Shown here: in pieces, positions 52,924 through 61,918 of the stretch
Position numbering within the stretch: the first letter of the stretch is position 1
How the letters are laid out: every line of letters begins with the position of its first letter
DNA from: Craterilacuibacter sinensis
GTDB taxonomy: Bacteria > Pseudomonadota > Gammaproteobacteria > Burkholderiales > Chromobacteriaceae
Length of the DNA stretch: 64,000 nucleotides
Assembly: GCF_009831765.1 (NCBI RefSeq)
Contig: NZ_WSSB01000002.1
Location: 170,588-234,587, forward strand
Reading direction: 5' to 3'
Translations under genes and position numbers: made by a program
Notes under the pieces: model-generated
What the model was told of the DNA's origin: nothing
The model's input: only the letters and a program-made list of their open reading frames with translations
Database searches by the model: none

Positions 52924-52962
52924 AAAACCCCGCCCCCGGCTGCCGCCGCGGGCGGGGTTTTT
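52924..52962 (+). terminator. Rho-independent terminator of proS-SLT
   Basis: AAAACCCCGCCC pairs with GGGCGGGGTTTT, followed by an extra T, 14 nt after the transglycosylase stop. Confidence 0.92.
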
Positions 52963-53066
52963 GCGTGTTGGGCGCAGGTCACTAACTTGGACGTCATGGG
53001 ATGGTTTGTGTCATTATTTGCCCATAATACCAAAACAGTTTTATTAGCTCACCCGGGAGTGCCTCG

Positions 53067-54713
53067 ATGTTGAAAAGAATGACCATAGGGCAGCGGGTTG
53101 CCCTGCTGGCCAGCAGCCTGTTGCTGTTCGTCTGCATGATAGGGGGAGTCGGTCTGGCCGCACTGCACAAACTCGATGTCAATCTAGAGGATCTGCTGGA
53201 TAACGACGTCGCATTCAGCCGGCAGATGGACCAGCTGGAGAGCAGCATGTTGCGCGTGCGCCAGGCGGAAAAGGACATCCTGTTGAGTCTGGGCAACCCG
53301 CCGGAGCATGAGAAAAACCTCAAATCGACCAAGGCCAAATTCGACAAGAACGTGGCGGCGCTCAGCGCCGAGGTCAAAGAGGCGCGTTCTCTGGTACGTC
53401 TGGCGGACAAGCAGGGTGAACTCGCTGCGCTGGAGGGCAATGTCGATGCCTATCGCCAGGGAATGGAGGCGCTGTACCTGAAATTGCAGTCCGGCGAGAT
53501 TACCCAGGCCAACCACGCCGATGCCGCGATCCAGCCGTTCAAGACCCAACTGTACGCCTTGCGCGATCAGGTGACTGCCTTGCGTGAACTGGCCGATGGC
53601 TATATCGATGCGGCGGATGGCAAGCAGGAAGCCATGCTGGGCCAGATCCGCAACGTCATGCTGGGTGCGCTGGCGTTGGCACTGGTCTTGGGCGTGTTGC
53701 TGGCGGTGCTGATCGTGCGTTCGATCACCCGTCCGCTGGGCGGACTGCAGGCGAGTATGCGCCAAGCGGCGGCACAGAATGACCTGACCATACGGATCGA
53801 TACCTCGGGGCAGGATGAAGTCAGCGAGACGGCGCGCGCACTGTCCACCTTGCTGGGTAACCTGTCGGCTTTTGTCGAGCGTACCCGTGGCGATTCGCAG
53901 CGTGTCAGTGCGACCTCCCGCTCGATGTCGGACGTTGCATCACGCATTACCGAAGCGTCTAACGAACAGGCAGATGCCTCATCGTCGACGGCTGCCGTGG
54001 TCGAACAGATGACGACAGGTATTGCCCGTGTGGCCGAACATGCATCAAAGATGGCAGGCGAAGCGCGCTCCAGCATGGAAATGTCGGTCGAGGGCAGCCG
54101 CGTAGCCGGCCAGGCAGCGGCGGAAATGGCGGAAATCGCCAAGGTGATCCGTCTTTCCGAAGCCAGTATTGCCACGCTAAGCCAGCGCTCCAGCGAGATC
54201 GGCAGCATTGTCGGCGTGATCCGCGAGATCGCCGAGCAAACCAATCTGTTGGCGCTCAATGCTGCCATCGAGGCGGCGCGTGCCGGCGAGAGCGGGCGTG
54301 GTTTTGCCGTAGTCGCGGATGAGGTGCGCAAGCTGGCCGAACGCACCGCGCAGGCGACCAATGAAATCTCGTCCAAGATTTCCCTGGTGCAGGGCGAGAC
54401 CAAGACCGCTGTCGCCAGCATGCAGCAGGCGGCCGGGCAGGTCAGCAGCGGGGTCGAACTGAGCCGTACCGTGGCCGACACGCTGGAGATGCTACGCGAA
54501 CTATCAGCCCAGGTACTGGGCAAGACCGACGAGATTGCCTCTGCGATGCTGGAGCAGAGCCATGCCAGCCAGGAGGCGGCGCGCAGTGTGGAGCACATTG
54601 CCCAGATGAGCGAGAGCAATAGCCGCTCGGTGGCCGAGTCGGCCACCATGGCCAGCGAGCTGTCCAAACTGTCCAGTGAACTGGACCTGGAAATCGGTCG
54701 TTTCCGTACCTGA
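53067..54713 (+). CDS. Methyl-accepting chemotaxis protein
   Basis: A 548-residue chemoreceptor. TM1 is at about residues 10-33, a helical periplasmic domain of about 160 residues follows (34-194, four-helix-bundle type rather than Cache), TM2 lies at 196-218, HAMP at 219-272, and the signalling domain runs to the end. The tip motif [20 protein letters not shown] is at about 388-407. RBS GGGAGTGCC precedes ATG 53067. There is no C-terminal receptor-methylase pentapeptide. The ligand is unknown; no chemotaxis genes are nearby. Confidence 0.93.
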   Translation: MLKRMTIGQRVALLASSLLLFVCMIGGVGLAALHKLDVNLEDLLDNDVAFSRQMDQLESSMLRVRQAEKDILLSLGNPPEHEKNLKSTKAKFDKNVAALSAEVKEARSLVRLADKQGELAALEGNVDAYRQGMEALYLKLQSGEITQANHADAAIQPFKTQLYALRDQVTALRELADGYIDAADGKQEAMLGQIRNVMLGALALALVLGVLLAVLIVRSITRPLGGLQASMRQAAAQNDLTIRIDTSGQDEVSETARALSTLLGNLSAFVERTRGDSQRVSATSRSMSDVASRITEASNEQADASSSTAAVVEQMTTGIARVAEHASKMAGEARSSMEMSVEGSRVAGQAAAEMAEIAKVIRLSEASIATLSQRSSEIGSIVGVIREIAEQTNLLALNAAIEAARAGESGRGFAVVADEVRKLAERTAQATNEISSKISLVQGETKTAVASMQQAAGQVSSGVELSRTVADTLEMLRELSAQVLGKTDEIASAMLEQSHASQEAARSVEHIAQMSESNSRSVAESATMASELSKLSSELDLEIGRFRT

Positions 54714-54725
54714 GCCCTGTTCTTT

Positions 54726-54750
54726 AAGAGGCCGGCTTGCCCGGCCTCTT
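54726..54750. terminator. Bidirectional terminator between chemoreceptor and MarR genes
   Basis: AAGAGGCCGG and CCGGCCTCTT form a 10-bp stem with a 5-nt loop between convergent genes; the right arm includes part of the marR stop codon. T-rich sequence flanks it on the plus strand. Confidence 0.8.
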
Positions 54751-55249
54751 AATCCTTTTGCGCCAGCAATAGCTTTTTCAATAGCGCCGCCAGTTGCATG
54801 CGTTCGGCTTGATCCAGCGGCTCCAGCAGTTCCGCCTCGGCTGCCAGATGGTGGCTGACCGCATCTTCTATCACCGTAAGCCCCTTGTCTGTCAGCGTGA
54901 CAACTACACCACGCCTGTCGTTCGGGTCGGTGTGGCGTGTTACCAGTTCGGCCTTTTCCAGTCGGTTGATACGGTTGGTCAGCGCACCGGACGAAATCAA
55001 CACCATATTCTGCAATTGCCCCGGCGACAGCTGGAATGGCGCACCCGCACGCCTGATTGCCGCCAGCACATCGAATTCGCCGACATTGATGGCGTGTAGC
55101 GCCAGATCCTGCAGCACGCGGCGGGTGATGAAATATTCCATGCGTGCAATGCGGCCGATGACTTCGGTGGACGAGGGATCAAGGTCGGGACGGACCGCAC
55201 GCCACAGGGCAACGATCTGGTCTATCTGGTCGGGGGTAGAGGCGCTCAT
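54749..55249 (-). CDS. MarR family regulator, possibly purine-responsive
   Basis: A 166-residue MarR repressor. The winged helix contains LSPGQLQNMVLISSGALTNRINRLEKAELVTR and DPNDRRGVVVTLTDKG. The long N-terminal helix with Trp16 (ALWRAVRPDLD), Asp in GEFDVLA and Arg after the wing correspond loosely to the Trp/Asp/Arg ligand residues of urate-responsive HucR/UrtR members. It is divergent from guanine deaminase across 111 bp, with a purine permease beyond, so control of purine use is a reasonable inference. The start is at MSASTPDQ; the longer upstream frame is antisense to guaD. Confidence 0.85.
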   Translation of the reverse strand: MSASTPDQIDQIVALWRAVRPDLDPSSTEVIGRIARMEYFITRRVLQDLALHAINVGEFDVLAAIRRAGAPFQLSPGQLQNMVLISSGALTNRINRLEKAELVTRHTDPNDRRGVVVTLTDKGLTVIEDAVSHHLAAEAELLEPLDQAERMQLAALLKKLLLAQKD

Positions 55250-55317
55250 ACAGGCAGACTTAGGATGGATTAACAATGTCGTAAGCTTAACATGGACGGG
55301 TTTTTTTGCCTCAGGTG

Positions 55318-55341
55318 AAGAATTTTGATAAAAAGATTCTT
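55318..55341. promoter_or_regulatory. Candidate operator between marR and guaD
   Basis: AAGAAT (55318-55323) and ATTCTT (55336-55341) form an inverted repeat with a 12-nt AT-rich centre, within the AT-rich divergent promoter region. A -10-like TATAAC lies near 55354. This is a weak dyad and the assignment is tentative. Confidence 0.3.
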
Positions 55342-55360
55342 TGCTTGAAAATATATAACG

Positions 55361-56668
55361 ATGAAAACAGCCATTCGCGGCGCGCTGCTCACCTTCAAGG
55401 ATGATCCGTTTGTGCGCGACATGCAGGATTGCATGGTGTTCGAAGAAGACGCCATCGTGGTGATGGAAGACGGCAAGATTGCCGCCGTCGGCCCTGCCGT
55501 CACCCTCCTGCCTACCCTGCCCGCAGGGCTTGAAGTCACGCGCTATACCGACAGCGTGATCCTGCCGGGCTTTATCGACAGCCATGTCCACTATCCGCAG
55601 ACCGAGATGATCGCCGCCTACGGCGAGCAGCTGATCGACTGGCTGAACAACTACACCTTTATCACCGAGCAGGGCTTTGCCGACAAGGCGCACGCCGCCG
55701 GGGTCGCGTCGGTGTTCCTGAAAGAACAGCACAGAAACGGCGTCACCAGTTCCTGTGTTTTCGGCACCGTGTTCCCGCAGTCGGTGGATGCGCTGTTCGA
55801 GGAGGCTGCCCGCTACGATATGCGCATCATGGCCGGCAAGGTATGCATGGACCGCAATGCGCCGCAGGCCTTGCTCGACACGCCGCAGCGTGCCTACGAC
55901 GAATCGAAGGCGCTGATAGCGCGCTGGCACGGCAAGGGCCGTGCCGAGTACGTGATCACCCCGCGTTTCGCCCCGACATCCAGCCCCGAGCAGCTGGAAA
56001 TGGTCGGCGCATTGGCAGCCGAATTCCCGACTACGCTGATCCAGTCACACCTGTCGGAAAACCGCGGCGAAGTCGAGTGGGTGAAGGCGCTGTTTCCCGA
56101 CTGCCGCGACTACACCGACGTCTACCACCGCTTCGGCCTGCTGCGCGATCGTGCGATCTACGGCCATGGCATCCATCTGTCAGAGGCCGAGCTTGACGTC
56201 TTGTCCGGCACCGGCACCGCGATCGCGCACTGCCCGACGTCCAACTTCTTCCTTGGCTCCGGCTGCTTCAACGTCAAGCAGGCGCGGGACGCGCGCCGTC
56301 CGGTCAAGGTGGGTCTGGCGACCGACTTGGGTGCCGGCACCAGCTTTTCCATGCTGCAGACCATGAACGAAGCCTATAAGGCGGCACAGCTGAACGGTTT
56401 TGCACTCTCCGCCGGCCACGCCTTCTATCTCGCCAGCCGCGGCACCGCCGAGGCGCTGGGCCTTGCGGGCAAGATCGGCAGTATTGAAGTGGGCAAGGAA
56501 GCCGACCTCGCCGTGCTGAACCTCAAGTCGACGCCGATCATCGAGTACCGCATGAAGTACGCGCGCGATATCCATGAGGCCTTGTTCATCCAGATGACGT
56601 TGGGTGATGACCGCGCCATTGCAGCGACCTATATCGCCGGCAAGCGGGTGCATGCGCTGGGTGGCTGA
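55361..56668 (+). CDS. guaD: Guanine deaminase
   Basis: A 435-residue amidohydrolase converting guanine to xanthine. The metal site opens with LPGFIDSHVHYPQTEMIAAYGEQLIDWLNNYTF, diagnostic for GuaD. Other ligands are in TLIQSHLSENRGEVEWVK, YGHGIHLSE and VGLATDLGAGTSFSM (Asp). The length is typical. It is divergent from a MarR regulator and convergent with a guanine/hypoxanthine-type permease, together a guanine uptake and degradation module. Confidence 0.95.
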   Translation: MKTAIRGALLTFKDDPFVRDMQDCMVFEEDAIVVMEDGKIAAVGPAVTLLPTLPAGLEVTRYTDSVILPGFIDSHVHYPQTEMIAAYGEQLIDWLNNYTFITEQGFADKAHAAGVASVFLKEQHRNGVTSSCVFGTVFPQSVDALFEEAARYDMRIMAGKVCMDRNAPQALLDTPQRAYDESKALIARWHGKGRAEYVITPRFAPTSSPEQLEMVGALAAEFPTTLIQSHLSENRGEVEWVKALFPDCRDYTDVYHRFGLLRDRAIYGHGIHLSEAELDVLSGTGTAIAHCPTSNFFLGSGCFNVKQARDARRPVKVGLATDLGAGTSFSMLQTMNEAYKAAQLNGFALSAGHAFYLASRGTAEALGLAGKIGSIEVGKEADLAVLNLKSTPIIEYRMKYARDIHEALFIQMTLGDDRAIAATYIAGKRVHALGG

Positions 56669-56686
56669 GTGTTTTGAGCGCAGCAA

Positions 56687-56712
56687 AAAGGGGATGCCGC
56701 GGCATCCCCTTT
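56687..56712. terminator. Bidirectional terminator between guaD and permease
   Basis: AAAGGGGATGCC, a GC centre and GGCATCCCCTTT form a perfect 26-nt palindrome in the 62-bp gap between convergent genes. Confidence 0.85.
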
Positions 56713-56730
56713 GTCGTATCCGGCCGGCGC

Positions 56731-58020
56731 TTACAGGAACAGATAGCGCGCGATAAACAGGCCGGCGATCACCACGATGGGCAAGGACAGCTGCTTGCCC
56801 TGGCCGGTGGCCAGCTTGGTGATCACGTAGGTGATGGCACCGAAGGCGATGCCGTCGGCGATGGAGAAGGTGAACGCCATGGTGGTGATGCAGGCAATGG
56901 CCGGCGCGGTTTCGGTCAGCTCGTCCCACTCCAGATGGGTGAGGCTACGCAGCATCAGGATGGCGACGTACAAGAGTGCCGGTGCGGTAGCGTAACCCGG
57001 CACCATCGCCGCCAGCGGCGCGAATACCAGAGCGGCGATAAACAGGCCGGCGATGACCACGGCGGCGAGGCCGGTACGGCCGCCGGCGGCGATGCCGGTG
57101 GTCGACTCGATATAGCTGGTGGTGCTGGAGGTGCCCAAGAGCGCGCCGGCGCTGATCGCGGTCGAGTCAGCCAATAGTGCGCGCTTGAGGCGTGGCAGAT
57201 GGCCATCCTTGTCGAGGAAGTTGCCGCGCTCGGCAATGGCGATCAGCGTGCCCGAGGTCTCGAATAGACTCATCAGGAAGAAGGACAGCACCACGCCCAG
57301 TACTGCCGGATGCAAGGCAGCGAGGATGTCGGCCTTGAGGAAGGTCGGTGCCAGCGAGGGCGGGGCCGAAACGATTCCGCCATACGGGGTGTAACCCAGC
57401 GCCACCGAGATCGCGGTGACGGTCAGGATGCCGATAATGATGGCGCCAGGCACGCCGCGGCGGTCGAGTACCACCATCAGCAAAAAGCCGAATGCCGCCA
57501 GCAGTACCGATGGGGTGCCCAGCGGCCCCAGTGCCAGCATGGTGTCGGGGCTAGCGACCACGATGCCGGCCTGCTGCAGCGCAATCAGCGAGATAAACAG
57601 GCCGACGCCGGCCGAGATCGAATGCTTGAGGCAGGCGGGAATGGCGTTGACGAACCACTCGCGCACCTTGAACAGGCTCACCAGAATAAACAGGATGCCG
57701 GACAGGAACACCGCGCCCAGCGCAGTCTCCCATGGCAGTCCCATGCCCTTGACCAGGCCGAAGGCGAAGAAAGCGTTGATGCCCATGCCCGGCCCCTGGC
57801 CGATCGGGTAGTTGGCGAGCAGGCCCATCAGCAGGCAGCCGATGGCTCCGGCCAGACAAGTGGCGACGAACACGGCGCCATGGTCCATGCCGGCGGCGGC
57901 GAGGATGTCCGGGTTGACGAACAGGATGGCCGACATGGTGAGGAAGGTGGTGAAACCGGCGAGGATTTCGGTGCGCACGGACGAGCCTTGCGCACGGATG
58001 TGGAATAGCTTTTCCAGCAT
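56731..58020 (-). CDS. NCS2/AzgA-family guanine/hypoxanthine permease
   Basis: A 429-residue permease with 12-14 predicted helices. It starts RTEILAGFTTFLTMSAILFVNPDIL and contains GMGINAFFAFGLVKGMGLPW, the AzgA-like signature (E. coli AdeP/AdeQ and GhxP/GhxQ), plus LLGTSSTTSYIESTTGIAAGGRTGLAAVV. Members import adenine, or guanine and hypoxanthine, with protons; location next to guaD favours guanine. It is convergent with guaD. Confidence 0.9.
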   Translation of the reverse strand: MLEKLFHIRAQGSSVRTEILAGFTTFLTMSAILFVNPDILAAAGMDHGAVFVATCLAGAIGCLLMGLLANYPIGQGPGMGINAFFAFGLVKGMGLPWETALGAVFLSGILFILVSLFKVREWFVNAIPACLKHSISAGVGLFISLIALQQAGIVVASPDTMLALGPLGTPSVLLAAFGFLLMVVLDRRGVPGAIIIGILTVTAISVALGYTPYGGIVSAPPSLAPTFLKADILAALHPAVLGVVLSFFLMSLFETSGTLIAIAERGNFLDKDGHLPRLKRALLADSTAISAGALLGTSSTTSYIESTTGIAAGGRTGLAAVVIAGLFIAALVFAPLAAMVPGYATAPALLYVAILMLRSLTHLEWDELTETAPAIACITTMAFTFSIADGIAFGAITYVITKLATGQGKQLSLPIVVIAGLFIARYLFL

Positions 58021-58128
58021 GCGTGATTTCCGGAGAGATTAAGGTGGGCAAAACCTGAGCTACAGTCAGGCGCTAGGCGGGCAGCCGGCAGATATCCGGC
58101 ACCCGCTCCGTCGGGGCGCAAGTATAGA

Positions 58129-58168
58129 GGGGGAATGGGGAATGGGGAATGGGGCGTTCCCCCTTCCC
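58129..58168. repeat. Heptamer-like hairpin between permease and RDD gene
   Basis: Four GGGGAAT-type units at 58129-58154 are followed by CGTTCCCCCTTCCC. The rest of the gap 58021-58128 holds no gene. It is a shorter relative of the heptamer elements, with unit GGGGAAT. Confidence 0.6.
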
Positions 58169-58178
58169 TGTCATGCAC

Positions 58179-58676
58179 TTACTTCAGGCACACCACCCGT
58201 GTTCCGGCCAGCCTGTCGTGCAGGCTGCGTTTTTCCGGGTCTATACCGCGGGCGATAAAGGGTAGCGGCAACCAGACCAGGGCGAGCCAGAAAGGCGCGC
58301 TTTCTCCCAGACTGCGGCTCCAGCCTGCATAGGCCAGCGCCGGCACGCCGACAAACAGCGCCAGCGCAATCAGGTAGCGGCGCAAAGCCAGCGGCCAGTC
58401 AAGCGCCGCGCCATCGGCACGCACCAGCTTCAGACGCCAGGTTTTCATCGCCAGCGTCTGTCCGCCCTTGACCCAGCACCAGCCGTAATAGGCAAACAGC
58501 AGGCCGGCCAGCAAAAGGCGGAACAGCAACTCGGCCAGCGGGCTTGCGCCCAGCATGGCTTTGAGGGGGGTCAGCAGGGTGGCGATCGCCAGAAGTACGG
58601 CTGCGGTGAGCAATATTTCATACAGCAAGGCGGCCAGCGTGCGGCGTGCTGTGGGTAGAGCTGGGTGGGCGGGCAT
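58179..58676 (-). CDS. RDD family membrane protein
   Basis: A 165-residue protein with an RDD domain and about four helices: RRTLAALLYEILLTAAVLLAIATL at the N-terminus and the closing SLHDRLAGTRVVCLK with the conserved Asp-Arg pair. RDD proteins are small membrane proteins of uncertain role; some act in sodium/proton exchange or compatible-solute handling. It is the last gene of a minus-strand run with DUF3106 and the sigma/DUF3619 fusion, an arrangement known from betaproteobacteria. Confidence 0.88.
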   Translation of the reverse strand: MPAHPALPTARRTLAALLYEILLTAAVLLAIATLLTPLKAMLGASPLAELLFRLLLAGLLFAYYGWCWVKGGQTLAMKTWRLKLVRADGAALDWPLALRRYLIALALFVGVPALAYAGWSRSLGESAPFWLALVWLPLPFIARGIDPEKRSLHDRLAGTRVVCLK

Positions 58677-58738
58677 GCAGTATCCGGGCGCAAGAGAGAG
58701 GACGATATTCTACCTGAATGATTGTGGGGGCCGCAGGT

Positions 58739-59104
58739 TCAGCGTGGAGCCAGTGAGCCCGGTGTGTGCTGCTGGCGCCAGTATTGTTGTTGCGCGGGCG
58801 ACATGGCCTGCAATTTGCGCCAGTTCTGTCTTGCCAGCTGGCGCTGCGCCGGCGTGAGCTCGGCCCAGCGTTTGAGCTTGCTTTGCAGGCGGGCACGCTT
58901 GGCCGGCGGCAGCGTGACGCCATCCGGTACCAAGGCCAGCATGTCCTGTTTTTTGGGGGCGGAGTAGCGGTTCCAGTCGCGCGCCAGAGGGGCAAGCAAT
59001 TGGCGCTCGTGTTCGGCCAGTTCGTTCCAGTCGGGCGAGGCGGGCGTGCCTGCGCTAGCTTGCAGGGCATACAGGCAGATACACAGTAGCAGTCGTCTAG
59101 TCAT
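58739..59104 (-). CDS. DUF3106 protein
   Basis: A 121-residue exported protein: a signal peptide (ending ASAG at about residue 19) then a DUF3106 domain rich in Trp, Arg and Gln (LTPAQRQLARQNWRKLQAMSPAQQQ). The repeated LxPxxRxxxxxxWxxxxxMxPxxR pattern is typical. The function is unknown; the domain is almost always beside a sigma factor and DUF3619, suggesting an envelope sensor or anti-sigma partner. Its start overlaps the upstream gene by 8 nt. Confidence 0.85.
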   Translation of the reverse strand: MTRRLLLCICLYALQASAGTPASPDWNELAEHERQLLAPLARDWNRYSAPKKQDMLALVPDGVTLPPAKRARLQSKLKRWAELTPAQRQLARQNWRKLQAMSPAQQQYWRQQHTPGSLAPR

Positions 59105-59951
59105 GGCTTTGTTCCAGAGCCGGGTCGAGCAGGGTGTCCAGCGGCCAGCTATCGGCTAGCAAGGCGGTGTCATCCATAGTGTCTGTCCGCGTTTGCCATG
59201 GCAGTTGCGGCAGGCTGGCGCTGATCAGGACTGCCAGCAGCAAGGTAAATGTCGCGCGGCGCAAGGGGTGCAGATTGAGCGCCAGCCATGGGCGCAGGCG
59301 GGCAAACCGGCGCGAGGCATGGTGTTCGGCGGCATCCAGTGCCGCCAGACACGGATCTGGTAGCTGAACCTCATCCTTGGGCAGGGCGGCCGTCAATACG
59401 GCGCAGATGGCGGCATCCAGACTGGCGTAGCCAGCAGGCAGGCTCAGTCCCTTCAGTGAGAGCAGGGTATGCAGGGCATGGCGGCCATTGTGCTCATGCC
59501 GGGCAAGGGTGCGGGACGAAAGTGCCATGCTTTGTGCCGCTTGTTGCGGGCTGAACCCCAGCCAGTGGCGCAATAGATAGGCTTGCCGGTCTGCGTCCGG
59601 CAATAAGGCCAGCGCGGCATGGATGAGGGCAGGTGCTTCGCTGCTGGCCGGCCAGTGTGACTCCGGCGCTGGCGTGGCCAGCATTTCCAGCAGGATGGGT
59701 GCATCCGCATCCAGTCGTGCGGCTTGGCGCCATAGGCGGGCAGGGCGGCGGCAGGCTTGTGTCAGCGTGCGCTGGAATAGCAGTGCTAGCAGCTCCGGCC
59801 TTGCCGCACCATGACGGGTGATGGTGAGCAGCATGGCGCGCGTCAGCACCTGTTGCGCCGCCTGCCTGTCCGGCAGCACCAGCATGGCTTGATACAGGGC
59901 TTTGGGCATGGCCGAAACCAGAAAACCGGACAGTTGCTTGCGGGTAGCCAT
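59097..59951 (-). CDS. Fused sigma-70 region 4 and DUF3619-like membrane protein
   Basis: A protein of up to 284 residues. Residues to about 115 are helical with no recognisable sigma region 2 recognition motif. At about 120-175, LIHAALALLPDADRQAYLLRHWLGFSPQQAAQSMALSSRTLARHEHNGRHAL is a clear sigma region 4 helix-turn-helix. The C-terminal third has one membrane helix (RATFTLLLAVLISASLPQL) and ends LLADSWPLDTLLDPALEQ, the DUF3619 ending. In other betaproteobacteria the sigma factor and DUF3619 are separate adjacent genes; here they form one frame. No ribosome site is evident; the start could be 59951 or 59909. Confidence 0.65.
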   Translation of the reverse strand: MATRKQLSGFLVSAMPKALYQAMLVLPDRQAAQQVLTRAMLLTITRHGAARPELLALLFQRTLTQACRRPARLWRQAARLDADAPILLEMLATPAPESHWPASSEAPALIHAALALLPDADRQAYLLRHWLGFSPQQAAQSMALSSRTLARHEHNGRHALHTLLSLKGLSLPAGYASLDAAICAVLTAALPKDEVQLPDPCLAALDAAEHHASRRFARLRPWLALNLHPLRRATFTLLLAVLISASLPQLPWQTRTDTMDDTALLADSWPLDTLLDPALEQSHD

Positions 59952-60070
59952 CAATAGTATGGAATAGGGGTAAGACGCTATCTTAACAAAGCGCAGTCCA
60001 TCAGGGTATGAATGCAGCAAAGGCCGGTTTTTCCAGCGTGCCCATGCCTTGTGCGGCTGCACAAAAGCGC

Positions 60071-60100
60071 TTGACCGTGTTTTGGCAGATACGCTATGGT
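60071..60100 (+). promoter_or_regulatory. Sigma-70 promoter of the ilv operon
   Basis: TTGACC (60071-60076) and TATGGT (60095-60100) are spaced by 18 bp, about 44 nt before the ilvB start. The implied leader is only about 37 nt, with no room for a leader-peptide attenuator. The gap 59952-60143 otherwise holds no gene. Confidence 0.55.
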
Positions 60101-60143
60101 CATTAACTGCAACGGGACGCAATAGAGATAAGTAGAGGCCAAG

Positions 60144-61904
60144 ATGCAAATATCGGGCGCGGAAATACTGGTCCGCAGCCTGCAGGAAGAAGGTGCCGAG
60201 TATATTTTCGGTTACCCCGGCGGCGCGGTTCTAGAAATATACGATGCCATCTTCAGGCAGAACCAGTTCAAGCATGTACTGGTGCGGCATGAGCAGGCAG
60301 CCATCCATGCGGCGGACGCATATTCGCGTTCCAGCGACAAGGTCGGCATTGCGCTGGTGACTTCGGGTCCCGGCGCGACCAATGCCGTGACCGGTATTGC
60401 GACCGCTTATATGGATTCGATTCCGCTGGTGGTGATTTCCGGCCAGGTCGCGACGCCGGCCATCGGTATGGATGCTTTCCAGGAAGTCGACATGGTGGGC
60501 ATCACCCGCCCGTGCGTGAAGCACAACTTCCTGGTCAAGGACATCAAGGATCTGGCAGAGACGATCAAGAAGGCGTTTTATATCGCCAAGACCGGCCGCC
60601 CAGGTCCGGTGGTGGTGGATATCCCCAAGGATGTGACTCAGGCGCTCGCCGAATTCGCCTATCCGGACAGTGTGCATATCCGCTCCTATCTGCCGGTGAC
60701 GCGCGGCCACCCCGGCCAGATCAAGAAGGCCGTCGGCCTGTTGATGGGCGCCAAGCGCCCTTATATCTATGTGGGCGGGGGGGCGGTGCAAGGCGGCGCG
60801 GCAGCAGAAGTGACCGAGCTTGTGCGTTCGCTGGGCCTGCCATGCACCAATACCCTGATGGGGCTGGGTGCCTATCCGGGCTCGGATCCGCAATTTCTCG
60901 GCATGCTGGGCATGCACGGCACCTACGAAGCCAATATGGCGATGCAGAACTGCGACGTGCTGATTGCCATCGGTGCGCGCTTTGATGATCGCGTGATCAG
61001 CGTGCCCGAGCATTTCCTGTCATCCCCGAAAAAGATCGTGCATATCGACGTCGACCCAAGCTCGATCGCCAAGCGGGTCAAGGTGGATGTGCCTATCGTC
61101 GGTGACGTCAAGCATGTGCTCAAAGAGATGCTGGAGCTGATCCGCGCCTCCGGCGAGCGTCCGGATGCCGCTGCGCTTGCCGACTGGTGGCAGCAGATCG
61201 AGGCCTGGCGTTCTCGCGACTGCCTGCTGTACAAGCCGTCCAGCGAATTCATCAAGCCGCAGTCCGTGGTGCAGGCGCTCTATGAGATTACCGGCGGTAA
61301 TGCCATCGTGACCTCCGATGTGGGCCAGCACCAGATGTGGGCGGCGCAGTACTACAAATTCGATAGGCCCAAGCAGTGGCTGAACTCGGGTGGTCTTGGC
61401 ACCATGGGCTTCGGCTTGCCGGCCGCCATGGGTGCGCAACTGGCTAATCCGGATGCCACCGTCGCCTGTATTACCGGCGAAGGCTCGATCCAGATGAATA
61501 TTCAGGAACTGTCGACCTGCAAGCAGTACCACACGCCGGTCAAGGTGATCTCGCTCAATAACCGTTATCTGGGCATGGTGCGCCAGTGGCAGGAGTTCTT
61601 CTACGGCACGCGTTATTCCGAGTCGTATATGGATGCGCTGCCCGACTTCGTGAAGATTGCCGAAGCCTATGGCCACGTCGGCATGAAGATCGAGAGCCCG
61701 GCCGATGTCGAGCCGGCGCTGCGCGAGGCGTTCAGCGCCAAGCTCAAAGAGCGGCTGGTGTTCATGGATTTCCGTACTGACCAGTCGGAAAACGTGTTCC
61801 CGATGATACGCAACGGCAAGGGTCTGGATCAGATGGATCTGCCGCCGCATATGCGCGAAGACGATGCGCCGCCGGCCAATCGTGACTACGGCAACCTGTG
61901 CTGA
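60144..61904 (+). CDS. ilvB: Acetolactate synthase large (catalytic) subunit
   Basis: A 586-residue thiamine diphosphate enzyme condensing pyruvate to 2-acetolactate (or 2-aceto-2-hydroxybutyrate) in branched-chain amino acid synthesis. The catalytic Glu is in VRHEQAAIHAA (about residue 50). SGPGATN and the thiamine/metal motif GEGSIQMNIQELSTCKQY (about 446) are intact. The short distance to ilvH (14 nt) and its sequence fit the valine-sensitive IlvI type. It heads ilvB-ilvH-ilvC. Confidence 0.97.
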   Translation: MQISGAEILVRSLQEEGAEYIFGYPGGAVLEIYDAIFRQNQFKHVLVRHEQAAIHAADAYSRSSDKVGIALVTSGPGATNAVTGIATAYMDSIPLVVISGQVATPAIGMDAFQEVDMVGITRPCVKHNFLVKDIKDLAETIKKAFYIAKTGRPGPVVVDIPKDVTQALAEFAYPDSVHIRSYLPVTRGHPGQIKKAVGLLMGAKRPYIYVGGGAVQGGAAAEVTELVRSLGLPCTNTLMGLGAYPGSDPQFLGMLGMHGTYEANMAMQNCDVLIAIGARFDDRVISVPEHFLSSPKKIVHIDVDPSSIAKRVKVDVPIVGDVKHVLKEMLELIRASGERPDAAALADWWQQIEAWRSRDCLLYKPSSEFIKPQSVVQALYEITGGNAIVTSDVGQHQMWAAQYYKFDRPKQWLNSGGLGTMGFGLPAAMGAQLANPDATVACITGEGSIQMNIQELSTCKQYHTPVKVISLNNRYLGMVRQWQEFFYGTRYSESYMDALPDFVKIAEAYGHVGMKIESPADVEPALREAFSAKLKERLVFMDFRTDQSENVFPMIRNGKGLDQMDLPPHMREDDAPPANRDYGNLC

Positions 61905-61918
61905 GCGGAGAGATCACT

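Noticed and set aside
34600-54420. Sequence shared by the two chemoreceptor genes as a duplicated segment
   Set aside because: The similarity is limited to the conserved signalling tip of chemoreceptors; sensor domains and flanks differ.
59952-60143. Leader-peptide attenuator upstream of ilvB
   Set aside because: The predicted transcript leader is only about 37 nt, and no branched-chain-rich short ORF or terminator hairpin is seen.
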